Positions 1 to 8,357 of a DNA stretch of 64,000 bases are shown in pieces (positions within the stretch are counted from its first letter, which is position 1; each line of letters starts with the position of its first letter). The DNA comes from Streptomyces capitiformicae (GTDB lineage: Bacteria > Actinomycetota > Actinomycetes > Streptomycetales > Streptomycetaceae): assembly GCF_002214185.1 (NCBI RefSeq), contig NZ_CP022161.1, positions 7,075,486-7,139,485 on the forward strand, written 5' to 3'. The translations under genes were made by a program, and so were the position numbers. The notes beneath the pieces were generated by a model, which was not told the origin of the DNA, did not search any database, and saw nothing but the letters and a program-made list of their open reading frames with translations.

Positions 1-995
1 TGCTGCGCGGTCAGTGAGACACCCGCGGTCTGCGTATGGAACCGCAGCCACTGCGCCTTCTCGGAGCGCGCCCCATACACATCCCGCATCCACCGCGCCC
101 AAATCCTGCGCGCCGCACGGAACTTGGCGATCTCCTCGAAGAAATCGACATGCGCGTCGAAGAAGAAGGACAGCCCCGGCGCGAACACATCCACGTCCAG
201 CCCACGGCTGAGCCCCAGCTCCAGATACCCGAACCCGTCCGCGAGCGTGTACGCCAGCTCCTGCGCGGCCGTGGCCCCCGCCTCCCGAATGTGGTACCCG
301 GACACGGACAGCGGCTTGTACGCCGGGATCTCGGCCGCGCAGTGCTCCATCAGATCGCCGATGAGCCGCAGATGCGGCTCGGGCTGGAAGAGCCATTCCT
401 TCTGCGCGATGTACTCCTTGAAGATGTCGGTCTGCAGCGTCCCGTTCAGCACGGCCGGATCGACACCCTGCCGCTCGGCGGCGACGAGATACATGCAGAA
501 GACAGGCACAGCCGGCCCGCTGATCGTCATGGACGTGGTGACGTCCCCCAGCGGAATGTCCCGGAACAGGACCTCCATGTCGGCGGCGGAGTCGATGGCC
601 ACCCCACAGTGCCCGACCTCCCCCAGGGACCGGGGATCATCGGAGTCCCGCCCCATGAGCGTCGGCATGTCGAACGCGACGGACAGCCCCCCGCCCCCTT
701 GGGCGAGGATCATCTTGTACCGCTCGTTCGTCTGCTCGGCGTTCCCGAAGCCCGCGAACTGCCGAATGGTCCACGTCCGCCCCCGATACCCGGTCGGATA
801 GAGCCCCCGCGTGAACGGAAACTCCCCCGGCCACCCGATCCGCTCGAACCCCTCGTACACATCCCCGGCCCGCGGCCCGTACACCGGCTCCACAGGATCC
901 CCGGACAGCGTGGTGAAGTCCCCCTCGCGCTTCCGCGCGGCGTCGTACCGGGCCTGCCAGCGTCGGCGACCCTCTTCGATGGCGTCAGCGTCCAT
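1..995 (-). CDS. icmA: Acyl-CoA mutase large subunit, isobutyryl/methylmalonyl-CoA mutase type (5' part; gene runs off the left edge)
   Basis: B12-dependent carbon-skeleton mutase subunit that interconverts isobutyryl-CoA and n-butyryl-CoA (IcmA) or related acyl-CoAs. The 331 visible residues begin MDADAIEEGRRRW and contain the family's N-terminal substrate-binding barrel, with blocks such as GLYPTGYRGRTWTIRQFAGF, FDMPTLMGRDSDDP and SGYHIREAGA. I recall the sequence as close to Streptomyces IcmA; the cobalamin-binding small subunit is a separate protein in that system. The start is the ATG at 993-995, 8 bp from the edge of a perfect palindrome. meaB, epimerase and cobalamin adenosyltransferase genes in this window support B12-dependent acyl-CoA metabolism. 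The exact substrate cannot be read from the sequence, and a methylmalonyl-CoA mutase paralogue is the main alternative. Confidence 0.85.
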   Translation of the reverse strand, partial: MDADAIEEGRRRWQARYDAARKREGDFTTLSGDPVEPVYGPRAGDVYEGFERIGWPGEFPFTRGLYPTGYRGRTWTIRQFAGFGNAEQTNERYKMILAQGGGGLSVAFDMPTLMGRDSDDPRSLGEVGHCGVAIDSAADMEVLFRDIPLGDVTTSMTISGPAVPVFCMYLVAAERQGVDPAVLNGTLQTDIFKEYIAQKEWLFQPEPHLRLIGDLMEHCAAEIPAYKPLSVSGYHIREAGATAAQELAYTLADGFGYLELGLSRGLDVDVFAPGLSFFFDAHVDFFEEIAKFRAARRIWARWMRDVYGARSEKAQWLRFHTQTAGVSLTAQ

Positions 996-1002
996 GCCAC
1001 CA

Positions 1003-1026
1003 ATTTACTTGGACGTCCAAGTAAAT
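1003..1026. promoter_or_regulatory. Perfect 24-bp palindrome upstream of the mutase gene
   Basis: The half-site ATTTACTTGGAC is followed at once by its exact complement. It begins 8 bp upstream of the mutase ATG (minus strand), so a bound dimer would overlap the promoter or leader. It is AT-rich in GC-rich surroundings. A TetR-, GntR- or MarR-type operator is the likely role; the ligand and protein are unknown. The MarR gene at 1466-1975 is one nearby candidate. Confidence 0.7.
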
Positions 1027-1070
1027 GTCGACGGCAGACCGCCGCACGCGTGTCCGTACGGCGGTAGGCG

Positions 1071-1409
1071 CTACGCCTTGGCGGTCGCGAACGAGCTGTC
1101 CGCGATCTTCGCCTCCACCTCGCGGCTGACCTTGCGCTCCACGAAGAAGGCTGCCGTCGGGATGGTGCCCGCCAGCAGCACCCACAGCTGCTTCTTGACC
1201 CGCCACTTCGCCTTGGAGCCGAGATCGAAGGCGAAGACCAGGTAGAGGACGTACAGCCAGCCGTGCGCGAGGCTGACGACGTATGTGAAGTCCGCGGCCC
1301 CGTCCAGGTCGAGCACGTACTTCCCGATCATGCCGAGGGTCAGCAGAATCAGCAGAACACCGGTGACATAGGCCAGGACGCGATAGCGGGTCAGCACGCT
1401 CTTTTTCAT
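1071..1409 (-). CDS. DUF3817 integral membrane protein
   Basis: Small membrane protein of 112 residues, function unknown. Three or four hydrophobic segments are visible (YRVLAYVTGVLLILLTLGMI, a LAHGWLYVLYLVFAFDL segment, and KKQLWVLLAGTIPTAAFFVE). The pattern HGWLYVLYLVFAFDLGSKAKW followed by a PTAAFFVERK end is typical of DUF3817. The start is the ATG at 1409 (MKKSVLTRYR); a longer reading to 1532 has a non-membrane N-terminus and is rejected. A second DUF3817 gene lies at 7211-7555. Gene position between the mutase and a MarR regulator matches, from memory, the order in S. coelicolor. Confidence 0.75.
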   Translation of the reverse strand: MKKSVLTRYRVLAYVTGVLLILLTLGMIGKYVLDLDGAADFTYVVSLAHGWLYVLYLVFAFDLGSKAKWRVKKQLWVLLAGTIPTAAFFVERKVSREVEAKIADSSFATAKA

Positions 1410-1465
1410 GCGTACGAGCGTAACCACCGGTTTTGAACGATCTTCGAGCGCCCCTGGGCGAGCGC

Positions 1466-1975
1466 TCAGCTCTCCTCGAAGTCCCCCGCCGCCACTCTCA
1501 GCGGGCGGAGCATGGCGAAGATCTCGGCGCATTCCTCGGCGTCGTAGACGGAGAGGCCGAAGTCCATGGCCATGAGGTCGCGGGTGGCGGCGTCGCAGAC
1601 TTCGCGGCCCTTGTCGGTGATGGAGGCGAGGGTGCCGCGGCCGTCGTTGGGGTTGGGGCGTTTGTCGACCAGGCCGGACTTCACCAGGCGGTCCACCGTG
1701 TTCGTGACCGACGTGGGGTGGACCATCAGACGCTCGCCGATCTTGGACATCGGCAGCTCACCCTTCTGGGAGAAGGTGAGCAGCACCAGGGCCTCGTAGC
1801 GCGCGAAGGTCAGCCCGTACGGCTTGACGACGGCGTCGACCTCCGCCAGCAGAATCTGCTGGGCGCGCATGATCGAGGTGATCGCGGCCATGGACGGGAC
1901 GTTTCCCCAGCGCTGCTTCCAGTGCTCGTCGGCGCGAGAGATGGGATCGAAGGAGAGGCTGAGCGGCTTCGGCAC
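1466..1975 (-). CDS. MarR-family transcriptional regulator
   Basis: 169 residues with a MarR winged helix: the recognition region reads ELPMSKIGERLMVHPTSVTN and the wing contains DGRGTLASITDKGREV. MarR proteins bind palindromes as dimers and release DNA on binding small phenolics, acyl-CoAs or oxidants. The gene is transcribed leftward, 57 bp upstream of the DUF3817 gene. The divergent GH6 gene starts 180 bp away, so this protein could control either side. The target is inferred only. The start is the ATG at 1973-1975 (MPKPLSLSFD). Confidence 0.8.
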   Translation of the reverse strand: MPKPLSLSFDPISRADEHWKQRWGNVPSMAAITSIMRAQQILLAEVDAVVKPYGLTFARYEALVLLTFSQKGELPMSKIGERLMVHPTSVTNTVDRLVKSGLVDKRPNPNDGRGTLASITDKGREVCDAATRDLMAMDFGLSVYDAEECAEIFAMLRPLRVAAGDFEES

Positions 1976-2156
1976 GGCACCGACCTTACCGGCCGGTCAC
2001 ATGCCGGTCAGCCCCGTCTCGCCTTTCGGTCGGCATGCGGTGTCCTCGCGCGCGGCTCCGCGCCGGTGTCGTAGCCAAGTCGATCTGTCGCCGCATGGAA
2101 CGATTAGTGATAAATCATTACTGAACGTCACCATCCAGGGAGTACAGGGGAGCGGC

Positions 2157-3185
2157 ATGTCCCGGCTGATCCACACCCTCGCGGCACTCTCGGCACTCGG
2201 ACTCGCGGTGGGCTGTTCCGCCGGGTCCCCGTCCGGGGCCGGCGAGGCCTCCGTCATCGGCGGCGCCACCGAGAAGCCGGCCGGGGAGGCCGTACGACCC
2301 GCCTCCGGGTCCCCCTTCTGGGTCGACCCGTCCAGTCCCGCCGCCCGGCAGATCGACGCCTGGGAGCGCCAGGGCCGCGAGAAGGACGCCGAGCTGCTGC
2401 GCCGGATCGCCGACCGGCCCGCCGCGCTGTGGCCCGCCGGGGACGACCCCGTACCGATGATCAAGGAGGCCACCCGGGCGGCGGGGCGGGAGAACCGTAC
2501 GGCGGTCTTCGTCGCGTACAACATCCCGCACCGCGACTGCGGCCAGCACTCCGCCGGCGGCGCCCCCGACTCGGCCGCCTACCGGGACTGGATCGACGCC
2601 TTCGCGGGCGCCCTCGGCGACAGCGACGCCGTGGTCGTCCTCGAACCCGACGCGGTCGCGCACATCGTGGACGGCTGCACCCCCGGCGAGTACCACGACG
2701 AGCGCGAACAGCTGCTCGGCGAGGCCATCGACCGGCTCAAGCGGCAGCCGAACACCAAGGTGTACCTCGACGCCGGCAACCCGGCCTGGATCAACGACCC
2801 CGGCAAGCTCGTCGAGCCGCTGCGCCGCGCCGGTGTCGCCGACGCCGACGGCTTCTCCCTCAACGTCTCCAACTTCCAGACCGACGCCACGACCAAGGCG
2901 TACGGCCTGCGGCTGTCCGACGCCCTCGGCGGCAAGCACTTCGTCGTCGATACCAGCCGCAACGGCAACGGCCCTCTGAACGGCGAGCGCGGCACCGCCT
3001 GGTGCAACCCGCCCGGCCGCGCCCTCGGCACCCCGCCGACCACCGACACGGGCGAGCCGGCCCTCGACGCGTATCTGTGGATCAAGCGGCCCGGCGAGTC
3101 GGACGGGGAGTGCCGGGGCGGACCGGCGGCGGGCCAGTGGTGGCCGGACTACGCGCTGGGCCTGGCCCGCAACAGCAAGGCGTGA
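2157..3185 (+). CDS. Secreted glycoside hydrolase family 6 endoglucanase (CslZ-like), probable lipoprotein
   Basis: GH6 cellulases hydrolyse beta-1,4-glucan by inversion. The 342-residue product has a signal peptide ending in a lipobox-like LAVGC with Cys20 as the predicted lipidated residue. The catalytic-acid motif is VVLEPDAVAH (Asp165). Further GH6 blocks are YNIPHRDCG (126-129), VYLDAGNPAWI and VVDTSRNGNG (Asp265). Cys128/Cys174 and Cys283/Cys319 could form the usual disulfides. A purine-rich site lies 6-12 bases before the ATG. The stop codon is 4 bp from the converging glxA stop. In S. coelicolor a GH6 gene (cslZ) accompanies cslA and glxA, so this enzyme probably trims or releases the CslA glucan at the hyphal tip. 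Confidence 0.85.
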   Translation: MSRLIHTLAALSALGLAVGCSAGSPSGAGEASVIGGATEKPAGEAVRPASGSPFWVDPSSPAARQIDAWERQGREKDAELLRRIADRPAALWPAGDDPVPMIKEATRAAGRENRTAVFVAYNIPHRDCGQHSAGGAPDSAAYRDWIDAFAGALGDSDAVVVLEPDAVAHIVDGCTPGEYHDEREQLLGEAIDRLKRQPNTKVYLDAGNPAWINDPGKLVEPLRRAGVADADGFSLNVSNFQTDATTKAYGLRLSDALGGKHFVVDTSRNGNGPLNGERGTAWCNPPGRALGTPPTTDTGEPALDAYLWIKRPGESDGECRGGPAAGQWWPDYALGLARNSKA

Positions 3186-3189
3186 ACGG

Positions 3190-5169
3190 TCACCTCACCT
3201 GAATCCACTTGGCCTTCGACGGCGTCCCCTCGGCGTCCGTCACGAACAGCATGTACCAGCCCGGTGGGACCAGGGTCCGGTCCGACGGCACGTCGACGGT
3301 GACGGAGTCGCGGGTCTTCGTCACTTCCAGGGCGATGGACCGCTGTTCGACGTCCGTGCTGTGGGTGACCGCGCTCGGGCGCATCAGACGGGCCTTGGCG
3401 ACGCGTTCGGGGTGGGCGGTGGCGAAGGTGGCGCGGCCCTTGCCGTCGACCTCCTGGGGGCCGTCGCCGAGGACGGGGCGCTTCTTGCCGTACTTGTGGA
3501 GCTGCGGCGGCGTGAAGATCTCCATGCGCTGCTCGAAGTGGCCCAGCTTGGTGTTCTGCTGGTCGTCGAAGAGCGGGTCGGAGCCGAAGGTGGCGACGCG
3601 GCCGTCGGGCAGGAGCAGGGCCTCGGAGTGGTAGTTGCGGCCGACCTTGGGGGCGGCGGCGCCGCGGAAGGAGTTGGACCGCGGGTCGTAGAACTGGGCC
3701 TTGAGGATGTTGCTGGCGCTGCGGCCGCGGTAGTCCCGGGAGCCGTTGGAGGTGAAGACGGTGTCGTCGGGCATGAGCACACTGTTGAGGTAGCGGATGC
3801 CTTGTGGGAGGTCGGGCCCGTCCTTGAAGACCGGGTTCTTCGCCTTCAGGTCGATCACCGCGGTGCGTGAGGTCGCCTTCTTGGACTCGCCGACGCCTCC
3901 GCCGCCGAGGATCATCACCTTCTGGTCCTGGGCGGGCGGCAGCAGCACGGACGCCGAGGTCTCCGTCTGGTCGAGGTCCGTCAGCCCCGGCACCTTCTCG
4001 AACTTGTTGGTCTTCAGGTCCCACAGGCCGGGCTCGCGGCCGACGTTTGCGGGGCCGTAGCCCGCGTTCGAGGCGGGGTAGAAGAGCTTGCCGCCCTTGG
4101 TGAGGAAGAGGGCGGGGTACGTGGGGAAGTACCGCTTCGGGCCGGGCTTCCACTTCTTGGTGCTCGGGTCGTAGATCTCGTTGTCGCCGGGGTCGACGAC
4201 CCCCACGTCGTCGAGCCCGGAGACGGCGAGGATCCGCCCGTCCGCCAGCCCGACGAGGGTCGGGTACCAGCGGGCCTTCGCCATCGGGGCGACCGGCACG
4301 TACTTCTCGGCCTTCGGGTCGAACTCGTACGCGGCCCTGATCCCCTGGAAGTCCTGCTTGTCGAGGGTGATCTTCTCGGAGAGGCCGTATGTGTTGGCGG
4401 CGGCCTTGCCCTTGAGCCCGACGATCTCGTACTGGGCCTGTCTGGGCATCACGGACTTCGGGCCCTTCTTCACGGCCTCGACGAAGACCCGGGCCTCGCT
4501 CGCGGTGACCTTGGTCTTCCAGGGCTGCATGACGCCGGCCGCGTTGTAGGTGATGTCGAAGGTGCGCTTGGCCTTGGGGACGGTGACGTCGAAGCGGCTG
4601 ACGTACTCGACGCCGGAGGGTGAGCGGAACCGTGTGCCCTTCTTGAGGGTGACCGCCTTGTCGGGGTTCTCGTTCTTGACCCGCATTCCGCCGCCGGCCC
4701 GTTCGACCTCGCCGTCCAGCAGTTCGTAGCGGGCGGTGCCGCCGGCCACCAGGAGACGGCCGTCGGGGAGTTGGGCGTGTCCGGCGCAGAAGAAGTCCAC
4801 GGGGGTGGGGATCCTCTTGTACGTGTTCTTCACCGGGTCCCACAGGACGGTGTCGAAGGAGCCCTTGTCGAACTTCTTCTGCTCGTTGCCCGACCCGGCG
4901 ACGATCAGCACCTTGCCCGTGTGCAGCAGGGCCGCGTGGATGGCGTTGGTGCGGTACTCCTTAGGGATGTCGACCTGGGTCCAGGAACCGTACCTGGCCC
5001 GGTAGCCGGGCTGGGCGATCTTCCACTCGTAGTAGCGCTCCTGCGCGAAGCCGAGCGCGGCGGGGGCGTTGAGACCGGCCACCAGCACGACGCCGCCGAT
5101 GCCGAGCACGGTCTTCTTGGTCTTCTTCGACTTCGAGGTCGTGTTCGAGTTCGAGGGCTGGGGTGCCAT
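3190..5169 (-). CDS. glxA: GlxA, galactose-oxidase-like mononuclear copper radical oxidase
   Basis: Membrane-anchored copper radical oxidase of 659 residues that modifies the glucan made by CslA at hyphal tips. The N-terminus is cytoplasmic and lysine-rich with one membrane segment (about 20-41). A kelch-type beta-propeller follows, with repeats such as LPDGRLLVAGG, LADGRILAVSG and LPDGRVATFGS. Metal and cofactor residues can be assigned by comparison with galactose oxidase. Cys128 (FCAGH) and Tyr302 (RWYPT) form the thioether pair and Trp301 lies beside it. Tyr513-His514 (RNYHS) and His603 (VTHST) complete the copper site. The spacing matches galactose oxidase well. The gene is 3 bp downstream of cslA and its ribosome site lies inside the end of cslA, so the two are co-translated. 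Confidence 0.92.
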   Translation of the reverse strand: MAPQPSNSNTTSKSKKTKKTVLGIGGVVLVAGLNAPAALGFAQERYYEWKIAQPGYRARYGSWTQVDIPKEYRTNAIHAALLHTGKVLIVAGSGNEQKKFDKGSFDTVLWDPVKNTYKRIPTPVDFFCAGHAQLPDGRLLVAGGTARYELLDGEVERAGGGMRVKNENPDKAVTLKKGTRFRSPSGVEYVSRFDVTVPKAKRTFDITYNAAGVMQPWKTKVTASEARVFVEAVKKGPKSVMPRQAQYEIVGLKGKAAANTYGLSEKITLDKQDFQGIRAAYEFDPKAEKYVPVAPMAKARWYPTLVGLADGRILAVSGLDDVGVVDPGDNEIYDPSTKKWKPGPKRYFPTYPALFLTKGGKLFYPASNAGYGPANVGREPGLWDLKTNKFEKVPGLTDLDQTETSASVLLPPAQDQKVMILGGGGVGESKKATSRTAVIDLKAKNPVFKDGPDLPQGIRYLNSVLMPDDTVFTSNGSRDYRGRSASNILKAQFYDPRSNSFRGAAAPKVGRNYHSEALLLPDGRVATFGSDPLFDDQQNTKLGHFEQRMEIFTPPQLHKYGKKRPVLGDGPQEVDGKGRATFATAHPERVAKARLMRPSAVTHSTDVEQRSIALEVTKTRDSVTVDVPSDRTLVPPGWYMLFVTDAEGTPSKAKWIQVR

Positions 5170-5172
5170 GGC

Positions 5173-6975
5173 CTAGTTGCCTCCTGTCGTGGTGCCGGAG
5201 ACCGAGGGGGCGGGGGTGGGCTGGGTGGCGAGCGCGGCTTCCTTGCCGTCGGCGAGGCGGGCCGCGGCCACCGGCCGTTCCGCCCGGTACACGACGCTCG
5301 CCCGGCGTTCCCGGTGGCGGGTGCAGGCCCACACAACGACCGGCGCGAGCGATATCGCCATGGCGAGGAACGCCCAGGTGCGCATGGCCGCATGGCTGTG
5401 GTCGAGCACCCACGACGCGGTCAGCGACGACGCCAGCACCACCGTCCAGAACAGATGGATCCGGAAGGTCAGCAGCCGGTCGGGGCTCGCGTCATCGCCC
5501 TTCGGGGTGACGACGAAGCGGCAGGGCAGCCGGAGCAGCGCGGCCCCGAGGGACCTCAGGTAGATGGGCGCGGAGAGCGCCGACATCGCCATGCCCGCGA
5601 GCCCGCCCGACCCCTCCGGTTCGTGCGGCGAGACGTTGTGCCGGCGGTTCCACAGATACAGCCCCACCTGAAGGGCGGCCGCGTCGCTGTACAGCATCAG
5701 CCACACGGAGGCGCTGACCTGCGTCCCTGACGCCCCGAACCACAGGAACAGCACACAACTGACAATGCCGAGAAGCCAGTTGACGGCCGTCATCGGGTAG
5801 TAGACGAGCATCAGCGTGTACGAGAAGAGGCGGCCCCAGGGCATCGTGAACGGCGCCCTCCAGTACTGCTTGAAGAGTGTCTCGTACGTCCCGCGCGACC
5901 AGCGCGTCTGCTGGGTGAAGAAGTCCGTCCAGGAGGCCGGGCCCTCGCCGACGGCCAGCACGTCCGGGGTGTACACGGACCGCCAGTACCGGCGCGTCTT
6001 CGGGTTCCGCCGCCGGTGCAGTTCGAAGCCGGTGGCCATGTCCTCGGTGATCGAGTCGTGCAGCCCGCCGATCTGCTTGACGGCGGCGACGCGTACGACG
6101 TTGTTCGTGCCGACGAACATGGGGGCGCGGTAGCGGTTGCCCGCGCGCTGGATGAGGGCGTGGAAGAGGAACTGCTGCGATTCGGCGGCCTTGGTGACGG
6201 GGTTCGTGTAGTTCCCGTAGACCTGGGGTCCGACGACGAAGGCGACGTCCGGGTCGCGGAAGTACCCGAGCATCCGCTGCAGGAAGTTGGGGAGCGGCAC
6301 GTGATCGGTGTCGACCGAGGCGAAGAACTCGTATGCGTCGCCGTGCATCGCGATCCAGGCGTTGTAGTTCCCGTGCTTCGTACGGGCCTTGTGGACGCCC
6401 TTGGGCCGGTTCCACTCGGGGATGCCGTGGCGGGTGAAGTGCCGCACGCCGAGTTCCGCGCAGAGGGCCTTGGCCTGCTCGTCGTCGCCCTCGTCGAGGA
6501 GCCAGACGTCGAGGTGGCCGCTGTGCTCGATCCGGGTGGCGCCCTCAAGAGTGGCCCGGACCATGGGAAGTGGTTCTTTACCCGGAACGTACGTGGTGAG
6601 GAAGGCGACCCGCGTCCCGGGTTCCGGGACGACGGGTACCGGATCGCGGGCGACCATCGTCGCGTGGGCGATCGACACCACATTGACGACCATGAACAGT
6701 TCGATCAGCCCGATGGCTATCAGCATCGTGACATCGAGTCCCACCAGCCACTCGTCCGCGCCCTCGCGCTCCACCCAGTGCGTGGGCCAGACGAGGTAGA
6801 CGAGCAGCGCGCCCGTGAGCAGCGGCGCGAACGTCATCAGCAGGACGGCGCGTATTCGGTGCGGTTCTTTCGAGAGGAGCTTGGCGTACTGCACCCGGTA
6901 CGCCGCCCCGGCCGGCTCCGTGAGCGGCCCCGCCAAGCGGCTGTGGGTGTCGTAGTCATAGCCCTCCGACCGCAC
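5173..6975 (-). CDS. cslA: CslA, cellulose-synthase-like family 2 glycosyltransferase
   Basis: Processive GT2 enzyme that makes a beta-glucan at growing hyphal tips, together with GlxA. With the GTG start at 6973-6975 (a GGAGG site 6 bases upstream) the product has 600 residues. Two membrane helices (about 43-63 and 79-104) precede the catalytic domain. The GT2 signature is complete: DEGDD (161-165), VDTDH (Asp222, Asp224), TED (310-312) and QQTRW (355-359). Several C-terminal membrane helices follow. An open frame extends upstream to 7155, but that extension reads like non-coding sequence. In S. coelicolor cslA and glxA sit elsewhere (SCO2836-2837), so their location next to the mutase region is notable. 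Confidence 0.92.
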   Translation of the reverse strand: MRSEGYDYDTHSRLAGPLTEPAGAAYRVQYAKLLSKEPHRIRAVLLMTFAPLLTGALLVYLVWPTHWVEREGADEWLVGLDVTMLIAIGLIELFMVVNVVSIAHATMVARDPVPVVPEPGTRVAFLTTYVPGKEPLPMVRATLEGATRIEHSGHLDVWLLDEGDDEQAKALCAELGVRHFTRHGIPEWNRPKGVHKARTKHGNYNAWIAMHGDAYEFFASVDTDHVPLPNFLQRMLGYFRDPDVAFVVGPQVYGNYTNPVTKAAESQQFLFHALIQRAGNRYRAPMFVGTNNVVRVAAVKQIGGLHDSITEDMATGFELHRRRNPKTRRYWRSVYTPDVLAVGEGPASWTDFFTQQTRWSRGTYETLFKQYWRAPFTMPWGRLFSYTLMLVYYPMTAVNWLLGIVSCVLFLWFGASGTQVSASVWLMLYSDAAALQVGLYLWNRRHNVSPHEPEGSGGLAGMAMSALSAPIYLRSLGAALLRLPCRFVVTPKGDDASPDRLLTFRIHLFWTVVLASSLTASWVLDHSHAAMRTWAFLAMAISLAPVVVWACTRHRERRASVVYRAERPVAAARLADGKEAALATQPTPAPSVSGTTTGGN

Positions 6976-7112
6976 AGCGCCCTCCAGTGATCGAACGAGT
7001 CGATACCTACACAAAAGGGCGATTCCGGGGACCTGTCGACCTGAAAGCGTCCGTTCGGTTGGAGGGTTGAGCGCGTAGGGGGCGGGGATGCGGGGGAGCC
7101 CCCTGGCTTTTA

Positions 7113-7140
7113 AGGGGCGCGGGGAACTGCGGGAGCAACC
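7113..7140 (+). repeat. Dispersed 28-bp Streptomyces intergenic repeat, copy 1
   Basis: The sequence AGGGGCGCGGGGAACTGC followed by GGGAGCAACC differs by one base from the arm of the inverted repeat at 13,436-13,520. Another copy is at 21,923-21,950. It lies upstream of cslA, between it and the second DUF3817 gene. The function is unknown; such repeats recur between genes in Streptomyces. Confidence 0.75.
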
Positions 7141-7210
7141 ACAACCAACCCGCACCCGCCAACAGATCCGACTGGACCGAGCCCTCAGCGCGCCTCGCGA
7201 CGCCGGAGGC

Positions 7211-7555
7211 CTACGCTCCCACGACCCTTTCCTTGCGGGCGCGGGAGGCGATCACCGCGTTCTCGGCCTCGCGGCGCAGCTTGCGGTCGGCGAAGAAGCC
7301 GCCGGTGGGCAGGATGGAGAGGATGAAGTAGAGCGCGGCGGTCTTGAGGCCCCACTTGGCGCGGTTCCAGGCGTCGGCCCAGAAGATCACGTACAGGATG
7401 AAGAGTATGCCGTGGATCATGCCCATCGCCGGCACCGCGTTGAACTCCGTGGTCCGCTTCAGCACCGAGCAGACCAGCAGGAGCAGGAAGGAGACGGCCT
7501 CGGGGGTGGAGACGAGGCGCAGGCGGCGTAGGGCGGAGGCGGTCTTTGTGTCCAC
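7211..7555 (-). CDS. DUF3817 integral membrane protein (second copy)
   Basis: 114-residue membrane protein of unknown function, paralogous in pattern to the gene at 1071-1409. It shows MIHGILFILYVIFWADAWNR and LYFILSILPTGGFFADRKLR, matching the HGxLYVLYLVFA and PTxxFFxxRK blocks of the other copy. The ATG start is at 7553-7555. It is divergent from the AIM24 cluster across a 162-bp gap. The cslA-glxA-GH6 block lies between the two DUF3817 genes, so the two copies may mark an insertion into an older neighbourhood, or may simply be unrelated paralogues. Confidence 0.75.
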   Translation of the reverse strand: MDTKTASALRRLRLVSTPEAVSFLLLLVCSVLKRTTEFNAVPAMGMIHGILFILYVIFWADAWNRAKWGLKTAALYFILSILPTGGFFADRKLRREAENAVIASRARKERVVGA

Positions 7556-7717
7556 GGGTCACCTTCGGTGGGGGTCGGCCGGTCTTTGTGAAGGGAAGCA
7601 CAAGCGCTCCTCATTCTGGCATCCGTCAACCTCCCGAATGCCCTAGGGGTTCCCTCAGGGTCGAGATCCGTCTCAAAGATCTGTCTCATTCGGCTTCCCG
7701 CCGGTTACCGTCACCTC

Positions 7718-8356
7718 GTGGCAATGTTCCGACTTCAAGGCAGCAAGGTGCTCGCCGTCGACATGACCGGGGACGCCGTCAAGGCGAAGAACGGCTCGAT
7801 GGTCGCGTACGACGGTCAGATGTCGTTCAAGAAGCTGAGCGGCGGCGGTGAGGGTCTGCGCGGCATGGTGACGCGGCGCCTGACCGGTGAGCAGATGACG
7901 TTGATGGAGGTGACGGGGCAGGGGACGTGCTGGTTCGCGGACCGGGCCTCGGAGATCAACCTCGTGAATCTTCAGGGGGACAAGCTGTACGTGGAGTCGA
8001 GCAATCTGCTCGCGACGGACTCCGGGCTGCGTACGGGCACGAGCTTCACGGGGCTGCGCGGCGCCTCGCAGGGCAACGGCCTGTTCACGACGACCATAGA
8101 GGGCCACGGCCAGGCGGCGATCATGTCCGACGGCCCGGCGGTGGTGCTGCGGGTGAGCCGGCAGTACCCGCTGACGGTGGACCCGGGCGCATACATCGCG
8201 CACCAGGGGAATCTTCAGCAGTCCTTCCAGTCCGGTGTGACGTTCCGCACGTTCCTCGGTGAGGGCGGCGGTGAGGCGTTCCAGATCCGCTTCGAGGGCG
8301 ACGGGCTCGTGTACGTCCAGCCGAGTGAGCGCAACACGGTGGCGGGAGACGTGTGA
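7718..8356 (+). CDS. AIM24 (DUF124-type) family protein, first of three
   Basis: 212-residue beta-rich AIM24-family protein, named after a yeast mitochondrial protein; its role in bacteria is unclear. Family-typical strings include SMVAYDGQMSF, GQGTCWFADRASEINLVNLQ, LYVESSNLLA and GNGLFTTTIEGHGQAAI. No Shine-Dalgarno site precedes the GTG at 7718, but a TANNNT -10 box (TACCGT, 7706-7711) lies 6 bases upstream, so the transcript is probably leaderless. The next gene starts 1 bp after the stop codon. An alternative start is the ATG at 7724. Confidence 0.8.
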   Translation: MAMFRLQGSKVLAVDMTGDAVKAKNGSMVAYDGQMSFKKLSGGGEGLRGMVTRRLTGEQMTLMEVTGQGTCWFADRASEINLVNLQGDKLYVESSNLLATDSGLRTGTSFTGLRGASQGNGLFTTTIEGHGQAAIMSDGPAVVLRVSRQYPLTVDPGAYIAHQGNLQQSFQSGVTFRTFLGEGGGEAFQIRFEGDGLVYVQPSERNTVAGDV

Positions 8357-8357
8357 C

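Noticed and set aside
3149..4843. 564-codon frame overlapping glxA in another frame
   Set aside because: Arg/Pro-rich translation typical of the wrong frame; the GlxA frame holds all copper ligands.
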